DNA from: Hippasteria phrygiana
Lineage: Eukaryota > Echinodermata > Asteroidea > Valvatida > Goniasteridae
Assembly (NCBI GenBank): GCA_037893225.1
Contig: JAZGUH010000727.1
Span: forward strand, 157,394-221,393
Direction of reading: 5' to 3'
DNA: 64,000 nt
Positions 23,818-36,000 of the stretch are shown in pieces. Each line of letters starts with the position of its first letter. The stretch's first letter is position 1. A program made the position numbers and the translations under genes. The notes beneath the pieces were generated by a model. That model made no database searches. It was not told where the DNA came from and was given only the letters and a program-made list of their open reading frames with translations.

Positions 23818-24014
23818 ATTTGACCATAATCACCATGACGGTCATCGGTGTTGCCTTAGTAATTTCCGGCCTTACGGCGGCCGGCGTTGGACTGGCGGCA
23901 GTCTGGGCCAAGTTCTGTGGACCGTGTGACATGCGGGGATTTATCGACTACATCTGCAGACGGAACGAGGAAAAAACCAGCCTGATTAAAACGGATTACG
24001 GAACAGCGTATCAG
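23818..24014 (+). CDS. SYT12: synaptotagmin exon: transmembrane anchor
   Basis: The acceptor CCCTACAG precedes the exon and the donor GTGGGC follows. It begins with two bases of a split codon. The 65 codons encode a hydrophobic segment of about 28 residues, then [20 protein letters not shown] with three cysteines that may be palmitoylated, as in other synaptotagmins. Confidence 0.85.
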
Positions 24015-27000
24015 GTGGGCACTATGGACTCAATGTTGCACTTTAGAGCGACCCAAACGTAACAAACTTCCATGGACACTAATGATAAATAACCAGCATA
24101 AACGAAAATAAGATAGGCCTATACGAAAATACCCACAACTCTCGAAGATGACAAAACGGCACACCGCATGAAGCTTAATCGACTTGCCATCTTCAAGTTT
24201 ACTGTTTAATCTCTTGGAGATTATTAATTTGATGTCTTTTTGGGTGACGTGAATGTAGACGCACCCTGAAACTAGTGCTACAACTCGATGTGGCAAGTGG
24301 CCATTTTGGAAATTGTTCCTCCTATCAGTATTTAATCGTGTGATCTAGCTGTAAGTCTGTTTCATCCCAACACTCCCAGTTGGACAACAGCATCCGATTT
24401 GGCTCTCTTTGCCCCAACTCCATGGCCTTCAAATTCTTTTTTCAATCTGTTGAAGGCGTACAAATTGGGACCAGTGGCCAAAATCATGGAGCTGCTGTAG
24501 GCACAAAAATGTGCTTAGCGTGAGAATTTTTCCTCGGCAAAAACAGGATTACCGACCAAATTTCCATGCGATATATATATTGCTTGTGACTGGTAATCAG
24601 CTAGTTTTTCCTAGCATTAGAATTACACAGAGTTTTGACTGGTAACCTTTTTTAATAAGCAAGACTTTTTGTGCTAAGCAAATTCTTGTGCTTAGCACCT
24701 CCTTGCAATTGGGCCCGGTTTGGCGCAGGTAATGGTGTGCAATTTTAGGCCGTGTCCGAAATGGGCGTCTAGAGCTACAGCTACGGCTACGTTACGCGTA
24801 GTTGCAATGGACGAACACCTAGACAATAGCCCTAGACAAGCGATTTGGACGTAGCCACTGATCTCTATGTAAACTGGATAGCGCATTGGCTGTTGGAGTT
24901 GAGGCCACCGTCCGCCATGTTATCACTCCCAATACAACAGGTTTTTCAACTTTGTCCCCAGGGTTTCCTTTCATCCTCGTTCTCCTTACATAACGAACAG
25001 TGCTAAATTGGGAGTGGTAATATGGCGGGTGCTGGCTTCAGTTGCTTGTACAGCGCGCAATGGCCAATGAGCTATCCAGTTTATATAGAGATCAGTGGAC
25101 GCAGCCTTAGTTGTATTCATACTCCGCCATCTTTAAAGGGACACATTGCCTTCAAATGTCATGAAATTTTGCTGTTTAGAAATGTTCCTTACCTTTGATA
25201 AGAGTTGTTCATGCAAAAAAACACGTATAATGTGTTGTAATTAGTGAGTAGTGATTACAAAACAAAAATTGGCCGCTTATCCCTGACATCTGACCCGCGA
25301 AACATAGACTTATTTCCAGTACTAAATACCACCGTCTAAATAATGCGCAAAATACGCTGTGAGAGTCTTTAGGCTGGCGCCGCAGCCAGTGGCCTTGTGA
25401 ACCTATCAGAATGATCGCCAGGTACAATTCTCTACCTCGCGACACATATCACCAGTGCTGCGCGCCGTGCCACAGTACATCAAAATGGATCAACAGAACG
25501 TACTTCAACCAGATGCGACTGGAAATACGACTGGTGAACACAGTCCGCCATTTTGTGGAGTCAAAAATTTGGTTCTACAAAATGGCGGACCGTTATTTGT
25601 CACGAAATTAAACAAAAACCACGCAATTTGAAGGGATAGTTATGTGAATCTTTATATTCTACTTTTAAAAAAGCTTCCCAACCATATCCATTTCAGTTTT
25701 ATAGCCCAAATCGCAAAATCCAAAGCAATGTGTCCCTTTAATGCGCAGTTCCCAGAAGACAATAACAATGTCAAAGCTCGGAGTCCGGGATATGTAATCG
25801 TCACCAGTCTACATTCTTATGCAGCGAATTTGCCCCCGTTTAGCATGTGAACTGACTACCAGGACAGGAATCATAGCAAAATACTATAGTAGATAAAACT
25901 AGCTCCATTTTACAGAAAATTACATGGTTGTATAAAATAGTGCACACGATTGGTAATCCGCCCAATTTTTTTTACTGAATTATTACGAAATACCTTACTA
26001 GACTGTAAGTTATGATGGCACCTGGCGTGCTGTCGTTTTCAAGAAAAGTTGAAATTGATATCGTTTTCCAACGATTGTTCGGCCGCTATAACAAATCCAG
26101 TTAACTGCCGCCCGACGGCGGAAAACGAACGCCGTTTTTGTCTCGTTTTATTCGCCATCCAAGAAATCAGTGAAACGATATTTCCTATAAAATACTAAAC
26201 CCCAAATCCGCCCATTTCTGAAAATTGCAACAATGACCAATCATACACTACATCTAATCTACGATAACTCCGATCATGCACTATAGTGTTAAAAGTCCTG
26301 ACACATCTCCCTGCTAGCCATCATTTCAAATTGGAGTAGGCTCCCCCCCCCCCCCCCCCCCAACCAATATTAGCACCGGTAGCCATTTTTTTCGTAGACC
26401 AGAATTGCCATCATGCATATTCATGTTAAGTTAACATACATATAATAAGCATCGCACGAGGGCGCTAGATATATAAGTGACGTCTTCACACAACTGTATA
26501 AGGTTGCAGTAACCTAAACCGATTTGATCAACCTGCTGTTGTGGCTTTACTGGTAGATCGTAAAGTCTTTGGAGCACGAGTCCTGCGTTCGAATCATCTG
26601 TCCTGTTTATATTTCTTTTTCTTGTACTAATTGTGGTGTGGAGGATTTCATTTCAAGGGAAACAAGTCCGAGAACTTGTCTTGCAGCTTACATAGCCAAG
26701 TAGGCTCTACACACAAACACTCTGGCAATTCTGGACTACGCCACCCCCCCCCCCCCCCCCCTCCCCTCCAAAACAAATTTAAAAAATAAACAAATATTAG
26801 GACCGGCACCTAGTTCGGGTCTGGCGCTCTTGATTGACCCTCGTGTGTGCGAGCGCTGTAAGAAATCCTCATTTATATGAGTAGGATGCTGTTTGCATAT
26901 TATCGTATTATAAGTTTCGATCAGAGACAAAATGTTCTTAAGTGTACACACGTATATTTTGTAAGTTTTTGCAGCAATTAAAACAGCACATCATCGCATT

Positions 27001-30000
27001 TCTAGTATATAAATATAAAAAGATAATTTGCATAAACATGTCAGAATTCTGGCAGATTTATGTTAATTAGCACTATACCGGCTATGCTGATCCCGATAAT
27101 TGAAGTCAGAATGGAGGGACCGGAAACCAGTGAATAACTAGCTGTTTGGTTCGCGCGAAGCCGCGAAATTCCATCTCCACCGTTCCAGTTCTCGTCGGAA
27201 GTTTTAAGTGCACCGCCATCCAGTCAACTTGGCAAGCAACAATGGTAGATATACATTTACCGTTACAGGCTACTGGAAAGATTGTGTACTTATGAGCAGA
27301 TCACATGCTTATTTGTTCTGGTACCTACCACGTCCGTTCCACGTGCCCAAATGAAAAACAAAAAGGTTGATGAGTATAACATATATCTGCTACAATTCAT
27401 CACGCATTGTTTATAACAAGTTGGCATGAAGAAGATTAGTTCCAGAATTGCAAATGTGACCGGATTCTACAAAATGAGTCTTAAGGACATTTTTTGACTT
27501 GGTACCATGTTCACTTGAATTAGAAGGAGCATTGGCTCTTCGCTTTGATCACTCGGAGTTATATTCTGATATTCATGGACAATATGTGGGCGAATATCTT
27601 GACAGTTTCCATTCATTCCCACTGTTTAAGTCATGTAACTCAAAAGTAGCGACTTGGGACTCATTTTGTTGGGTTACAAATTCTGCATAATTACGTGACC
27701 CCTCCATAATGTGCCACCATGCACTTTGAAGGTGTATTTGGATGATTTGTGACGGGCCGTTTGGAACGCAATGTTGCGTGCTGACAAACATCTGGCGTAT
27801 CCCCATAAAGGGAAAAAGATCGACATGAAGTAGGTGCGCCTACAATACGTGGTGCCCGGCGTGCAATCCCACCCAGTGACTGATGGAGTACGTAATGTAT
27901 GCGACCGCACGACTGCACGCAATAGACTAAGACGTCAAATCCACTATCCATTTATCACCATTATTACGGACCTTTGAAGCACAAAAATCGTGTTGGACGC
28001 CGGCGCTTAAACTTGCATGTCGATTGTGTGGAATCGTTATGGAAATTAGAGTCCATGATTTGTTTTTCGGAACATCAGCAATATATTTTATTTTTTTATA
28101 ATGAAAGAATACAATTTGAATCAATTCATTCTACATTGAAATGGGCCCTAAATTTTGAAATGTTGATTTTTTTTCCACGATATAAACTTGGGTTTCATCC
28201 AATCGCTTTTGAGTCGGTAAAAATATTTTCTAGAGACAACGGTACTGTTTTTTTCTCATCAATCATTGTCTATTAAAAAGTTACTCGTGGTTTTCCAGTT
28301 GTACGTAAGTTCGGTGCCAAGTTAGGAGCTACATTGAAGTTTATCTATTTTCAGCCGAGATTTTATATTATTTGTTATCTTTAAATTAATACTGAAAAAT
28401 AATCGTGTTGTTTTATGAAGCCATGTTCTTAGGCCTATTTATGAAGAGTTTTCTGAGCGTAATCTTACTATCACCACAACAAAAAATGAACTGCAGATTA
28501 AACCGAGCCTTATTAAAAAAGCATCCTGCGATCCCCCGGATGTCGCGCTTGAACAGTTTCTCCAACACTCGCCTCTTGTCCGGTCAAGCCAAGTTCCAAT
28601 GCAAAGCCAGTCCCTCCGATTGATGCGTACGCGATATGTAATCAAATGAGCAGGATGCAAAAGCGCACGACACAGCCCGGCTATTCCGTCTTTCGACTCG
28701 CTAATTTATGATTTTTCCCAACCCTGGCTATACACGCTGCATGGATGGACGTACGTGCTCGAGTCTCGTTGTTTTTCACCCACAACCGTAGTGAATCGAG
28801 CACGGAGTCGTTCATGTGTTTTCCAGCTTATGTGTACTGCATGCATGCTGCAAAACTTAGTTGTTGGACGAGCGTTCTGTGCAGGTCGCGGGGCAAGCCC
28901 TGGTTCGCGGATGACCATTTTTAGAGACTTGGCAACGACACCTGATGGCCCAGGTACGATAGATTACGTACGTAGTTGATACGTGGAGGATGGTATACGG
29001 TAACAGGGGATGTGTCATCTCGAGGTGTTGCTTGTATAAGATGCTTATAATAATGCACGTGTTGTTGGCAATATGGCTCGTGCGATATTTAATGGATTGG
29101 AGAGTAGGCCGACTCCATTGCAACCCGTTGTATCCGTGCATGATTCTCGGCATTCATCGTAAAGAGGTTGTTATTATTCGTATCAGTGCAATTTCCGACA
29201 TGCTGTATGCATATGATGGCTACTTTGAGTTTCACCTGAACAGGTAACAACGCATTTGTTCTCTCAGATTGTTGACGGGTGTCTCTATAGGCCGATCTAT
29301 ATCCTTCCTCCATGATGCAATGCACGAAGCGCCATGCTGACGGGTGATGACAAATTGTAGGCAGGGATTTTAATTGAGTTATTTCAGACATCGATCAGTG
29401 CATTTGCATTGATAAAAAAACTTCAGATGGAATATTTCAAAAGCTGTTTGTATGGTTGAACAATGACTGCATGCCTTTGTGTCTCAACCGTGTAGAAAAT
29501 AATCAAGGTTCCCAACTGTGCTGGGACGTTTCATTATCATGAATTATTGTTAGTGCAGTCATAGGCCATGCTATTTTCTGAGCGCCCTGTGTAATTAACA
29601 GACCACATACATGTACGTGGCGGTGTACGCATCACTTTTTGGCGTTATATATACTATAGCCTATAACCCTTTTTGGGCTGTTTTTTTCCCGCACTCTCAT
29701 CTCTCAAAACAAAGTGTATCCTATATTAACCAAGACCCTCGTTTTCCTCTGAGCTTCTAAAAACGACCAAAGCGTAGATTCCTATATTGTTTAGGTGGTT
29801 TTGTTCCATTTAGCTTATCAAAACTTCATGTAGCTTGAGCCGCGGTGAGACGGTGACAACTTAAGGTACACATTTTGGCTTGCACGGGTTTGTGATTTCT
29901 ACGATTTCAAACCCACCAACGGTAACGCTAAAATTCATACACATTGGTATGGCATATGGCATGCATGCTGATTTGGCAAAGCTGCCCTTTTACTTCGCTA

Positions 30001-33000
30001 ATCTGGTGCACGCACTTACAAATGTCATACAAAAGTACGTTCAGTAAAGGACGATATGTATTTGAACTAGTTGCGTACATCAGTATGGAGCCGACGTGAG
30101 ACCCTTTTTTTTCCAACAACGCCTGTGTAATTTACACTTCCCTACTTTCCACAGGTCGACCAATCTACCGATATACCTACACCAGATGATTCCGGAAGGT
30201 TTGTGGACTACGAAAACATCTTCGCCAAGGCAGAGCAGGCCATCTCGGCGGCTGCGCAGGAGTCCCACGCGCACGCCGTCAACCTGCAGTCTGCTGACGA
30301 CGAGCCCCAAGATGGCGCCGAAGGGTCACGTGACGGGTCACGTGACGGTTCGCCCGACGAACTGCTCATGCGCAAGCTGGTCCGGTGCTACTCCAGCGAG
30401 TCCCTCAGCTCTGTGACGTCAGAGTCGTCGGTGCAGGACAATTTCATGAACGTGTAAATTGAAAAGTTTGTCATTTCTTTTTCATCTCTTGACGAATTAT
30501 GCAAAGGCTATTAGAGGCTTGTTGCCCGGTTTTTGGGGGTCGCATTTGCCTTGATATTTACCATGTCGTCCACGTTTTAGTGGCTAGATTTTACATAAAC
30601 ACTTTGGAATAGGTACAGCAAGATAATCGTTTGTCAAGCTACATGTATCCCGCTGCATAATGTGGTTTATTTTCCCCTTTTGTTGAACTTCGCTCTTCAC
30701 AGCCCCATATTCTATATGGGCCTTGTGCACCAAAGTAGGCTATGCATGACACGAAAAGAACAAAACTCATTTTTATTGAGCTGTGACAGACAGATAAGCC
30801 TATCAGCACGGGGTTTTTGGGCTCTCTCAGGACTGGGGGCGCTCATTGTGCCCCACCCCTTCCGTAATGTGTTGGTCGGTGTGATACACAACATGGCGTC
30901 ATGTGATTGCACTGCAGTGGACACAAGATGGCGTCTTACCAATTTGGGCATACTTTTTGACCAAAACAGTATTTTTGGGACAGTGTTCATTTTAATGCCT
31001 TGAAATTTGGATAATGTGTTATTTGTATGATAAAGAAACCATTCTTGACACCCAAGACCACCTTTTGGGGCGCTATATCCTCTTTTAGAGTCGTGATTTT
31101 TGTTCGTGATGTTTTGATATTTTACCAAAAAGGACTTTCCCGCCGAAATATTGTAATGATGGCAATCGTTTAGCTAGCTTATAAGTTTTCAATCCAAAAC
31201 TGCCTCAAAGGTTTTTAAAAGCATTAAAATGTGCCGAAAACCCCCCAAAATAGTAAACCTGCATAATTATATTTTTGTGTATTTCTGCAAACATAGCTGA
31301 AATTGACGGTTACCGTGATTTTTATCGGTTGCCATGGTAACCATGGAAATCTTAGAAATTTAGTTTTGATTCCAAACTGACCCCGATAAAAGTTATGAAA
31401 AGTCCCAATATTGTATGCCGATTAGCCCAAGCATTCTGTGGTTCTCTACAAAATTGGTAGGGGCACAAATTGTTCCCCCGGTCCTGATAGAGTAAATAAA
31501 GGGAAACTGGACTAAAGGCCGGTTCATACTTCACGCGAATGCGAATGCGATGAGAATTGACGTCATGAAACATTTGCGGCGAAGATTCGCACAAGTTGAA
31601 ATGTGTTCAACTTTTGTGAATTCGCAGCGCGAAAACCTGCCCTGATGTCACAAATTCGCGTTCGCATTCGCATTCGCTTTCGCGCCGGGTGTGAACTAAT
31701 TTTGGTTCAAGACGTTGTTACGTACGTATATACGCGATAACCGGCCGCCGCAAGAGGGCGTTATCACGACAAACTATTAATAGTTTGTCGTGATAACGCC
31801 CTCTCGCGGCGGCCGGTTATCGCGTATATACGTAACAACGTCTTGAACCAAGACTAGGTGTGAACCGGCATCACAAATTTGGAATATTATAATTAAAATA
31901 ATGTCAACAGAATGCTGGCTTATAAACATCAGTGGCGTGAGTGAAGATACAGATGAATGGATACGGAATCTGTCGCAAAAAAGCCTTCAGGTTAAGTGGG
32001 TCCCCTGGACTAAAGGTTGGTTCATACATCACGTGAAAGCGAATGCTTTAATAAATGTGATGAATAATATAAAAACATCGTCACATTTTAGGGAAGACGG
32101 GGGAGGAACACCGTTCCGTGCATGAAAGAACTCGATTCCCAGTTGAGCTTGCAAGTCACGTTCACTGTGTATCACTTTTTTATGTACACGTCTTGGTACC
32201 ATACACAGACTAGCAAAGCGACACTAGTAATCTTTATATTAAACTGATCTCTATATAAACTGGATAGCTCATTGACCGTTGCGCGCAGTACGGGCAACTG
32301 AAGCCAGTAGCTGTCATATTAACACTCCCATTTTACCACTGATCTCTAGGTAAGGAGAAGAGGGGTGAAGGTAGAACCTGCAGCCGATTTCACGAAACCT
32401 TGCGCAATTGCGCAACTCTCCTTACGCCACAATTTATTGCGTAAGTTGCGCAGCATCTGTGATATTTTTAAAATCGATTTCACGAAAGTTACGCAGTGCG
32501 TAAGTCGCTGACTTGCGCCACAAATTATGGCGTAACTTACGCACTCGTTTTAGGTGGCTTAAGTTTTCCGCACAAACAACGAAATGATGACTTAGCTAGC
32601 TGAGCGTGAGCACAGCAGAGCTGTTAGTTGTTCAAATCATTAATTAAATTCACTAGATTATTTCGGAGAGTAATGAAGTGATCATCCGCTGCAGGTTTAC
32701 CTGTGAGATATTTTCGAAAGTTGCCATCAATTTTTTTCGGAGCGATGTTTCAAAAGTGAAAAGTTTCAAAATGGCGCCCCACAGTTCAATTTTACGACTG
32801 TTCCATGTATTTTTATTGTTGTACTAAAACAGTCGTCGTAAAAGCGGCATTCAGCCTCGTCCGCGATGTATAAAATAAATAAAACATTGCGCAGCTACGC
32901 ACTGTTTCGTGAAATGGATCGCAAAGATGTAGCGCAGCTGCGCAACATTTTTATAGCGCAAGTCTTACGCAATGGCGTAAGTTGCGCACGGTTTCGTGAA

Positions 33001-36000
33001 ATCGGCTGCAGGGGACAAGGTTGAAAAACCCATTGTATTAGGAGTGTTTTAACATGTCGGTCGGTGGCTTCAACTTGAACAGCCGATGCGCTATCCAGTT
33101 TACATATAAAGATCAGCCTCGAGCAACGTGAGAATAGAAATTTAAAGGTAGTATTGGCCTACACCATTTGCTTTTGCTGTAATTTTCATAATAGTATTTT
33201 ATAGCGTGCTAGCAAATACTGTAACACTGACCTGTTTAAAGTTCTGTGTGCATATAGATGCTGGGAACACAGCCATATCTTATAGACGTCAGGGAATTAT
33301 AAAGGTCGGGGAACTAGACTATTTCCAACGATTGTCGGCCCACTTTTCTTGAAAACGACAACACACCTGCAGCCGATTTCACGAAACCTTGCGCAATTGC
33401 GCAACTCTACTTACGCCACAATTTATTGCGTAAGTTGCGCAACATTTTAAAATCGATTTCACGAAAGTTACGCAGTGCGTAAGTCGCGGACTTGCGCCAC
33501 AAATTATGGCGTAACTTACGCACTCGTTTTAGGTGGCTTAAGTTGTTGGCACAAAACACCAAAATGATGACTTAGCTAGCTGAGCGTGAGCACAGCAGAG
33601 CCGTTAGTTGTTTAAACCATTAATTAAATTCACTAGATTATTTCAGAGAGTAATCAAATGATCATCCGCTGCAGGTTTACCTGTAAGATATTTCCGAAAG
33701 TTGCCATCAATTTTTTTTTCGGAGCGATGTTTCAAAAGTGAAAAGTTTCAAAATGGCGCCCCACAGTTCAATTTTACGACTGTTCCATGTATTTTTATTG
33801 TTGTACTAAAACAGTCGTCGTAAAAGCGGCATTCAGCCTCGTCCGCGATGTATAAAAAAAATATAACATTGCGCAGCTACGCACTGTTTCGTGAAATGGA
33901 TCGCAAGGATGTAGCGCAGCTGCGCAACATTTTTATAGCGCAAATCTTACGCAATGGCGTAAGTTGCGCACGGTTTCGTGAAATCGGCTGCAGGTTCCAT
34001 GATTTCACAGGATACTTGAGACAGCTATTTACTTACAGTCTAGTAAAGTTTTTCGTAATAGTTCAGTATGTCTTTTTATGTTTGCAAATGTTGCATAGGC
34101 CTACTACCTTCCAGGTCAGATTTATATATTTTTCATTTGGCCATCAATTTGCAATATTATAAAATGTTGTAAATTGAAATGCCCTTTTTTCCTTCACACT
34201 ATTGTAGTTGTCGAGCTCAGCTCGAGTCAGAAAATAGAAAATTTTCGTAGTAAGACACGTTGTAACCCCTATACGGTGTGCTCGGAAGTTTTTTAATGGA
34301 AGTCGCCCAATACAAGGCTAAAAGCCACTCTAGGTAAAAGGCTACAACAGAGCTGGTGGGGTTGGCTACATTTAAGGTTGCCAGCCCTACCACCATTACG
34401 GTTTTCCTGGTGCCAGATAGAGGATAAATCTTCAATAGATAATAAAACAAATTATTCCAATTATTTTCAGACCTATACACCCAGGCGGGGTAACTTCCAC
34501 CGTTGGTGAGGCCAACTCACCTCCCAAGTACGCATTCTCACTAAATCTCCTTGCACTGTCAGGTCAAATTAAATGCCCTATACTGGCATAAACTACAATT
34601 ATGAGACTCTAGATGATGCCTATTCTATGATTCGAATTACAGAGCTGGACAGATTGAGGTCGTCATGGAGTACTCGACAGAGCTCAACCGCTTCACGTTA
34701 ACACTGGTTCAGGCTACAGACCTTAAAGCTTCATGGGACAACGCCTCGCCCTCAGATACCTATGTCAAAGTTCACTTGATGCCGGAACATGAGTTGAAAG
34801 GTCAGACAAAGGTTAGTCAAACTTACATTATTACTGTAATGAGATGAACAGAAGTCATTGCTCTGCCATAAAGAATGGCGCCAGTCAGTTTTTGATTTTT
34901 CATTGAATAAATAGAGGAAATATTTTGGACTTCAGATCAACATTTCTTGTTTCGATTTACTTGTGAGCGAATTTTGAATGTTGAATTTGTTTTCTTTTTC
35001 ATCATCATTTGACATGTATTACTGCAGAACACGAAATTTGGAATCTTACGACGTCTCTGTAATATACATTTCCGAAAATTACTCAATTTCTACTGCAAAC
35101 GGTCTGCTTCTCTAATAACAATTTCTAGTCCTTTTCTTTGGTTGATCTCATGCAACGATGTCACCCTGTCCATACTGTGCTGTATCTTCCACAATTCAAA
35201 ACCTCAAATAATTATGAATCTAATACATAACCTCATAGCATCATACCATAAACCGGATAAATAACATCACTCTTGCGACTCATGCAGTAACCCACACGGC
35301 AATAATGCATGAGTTTTCAGGATATTTTCTTGTTCTGCCATGCCTAGGTGTATCGCAAGAGTCTAAATCCCGTGTACAACGAGCGCATCACCGTCAAGAT
35401 GGCAAAGGGGGACTTGGCCGAACACTCGCTCAAGTTCACGGTGTTCTCGTATGACCGGCACGCACGGCACGAGGCGGTGGGAGAAACGTCGCTGAAACTC
35501 GGCGATGTGGACCTGCTGCCCGGACCCTTCAGCACTTGGCTCAATCTCAGCGACATCAATGAGGTAAAGTTAGAAATACAGGGCCTCAGAATACAGGTGG
35601 GAATGTCAGCTCACCTTGAATCCAGCTATCCACAAATTATAACACACATCCTCACATATGCACCCTTACGGGGTACCTCTATTGTCCCCTTTACTTTCAT
35701 TCTATTATTCTCCTTTGTCCCTACTGAAATCTCAAACTCCATAGCGTTTTCCTTGTGGGGCACCTAAATTTCTAAAGACCTCCTCGTCGGGTACTATTGT
35801 CCCCATTGTTATCCATTGTGCGAGGTACCCCCTAAGGCAGTATATGTAGGAACACACCCATGTGTAAATGCCTTCAATGGTTGACCTTATACTGTTTGTT
35901 TTACTTAAACCTTTCGGAATAAAACTCTTGTTTTGTATACGGTTTCCAACCGAAGACCTTTACCCAACCCTATTGTCCTCTATTGTTAAAGGTCCACGGT

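Larger units (their letters stand above)
24015..30154. other. large intron of the synaptotagmin gene
   Basis: Holds TIR elements at 24856 and 25137, a repeat at 25930-26100, poly-C runs at about 26342 and 26742, a tRNA-like SINE head at about 26530-26600, and a dispersed repeat at about 27020-27150 shared with 53560-53660. Nothing recognisable was found from 27150 to 30150. Confidence 0.5.

Noticed and set aside
27499..27951. Overlapping ORFs on both strands as a gene
   Set aside because: No recognisable domain, starts or splice structure; similar to an old interspersed repeat.
30453..30457. TAA after NFMNV as the end of the synaptotagmin protein
   Set aside because: A GTAAAT donor overlaps it, and using it gives the exact phase for the C2A exon.
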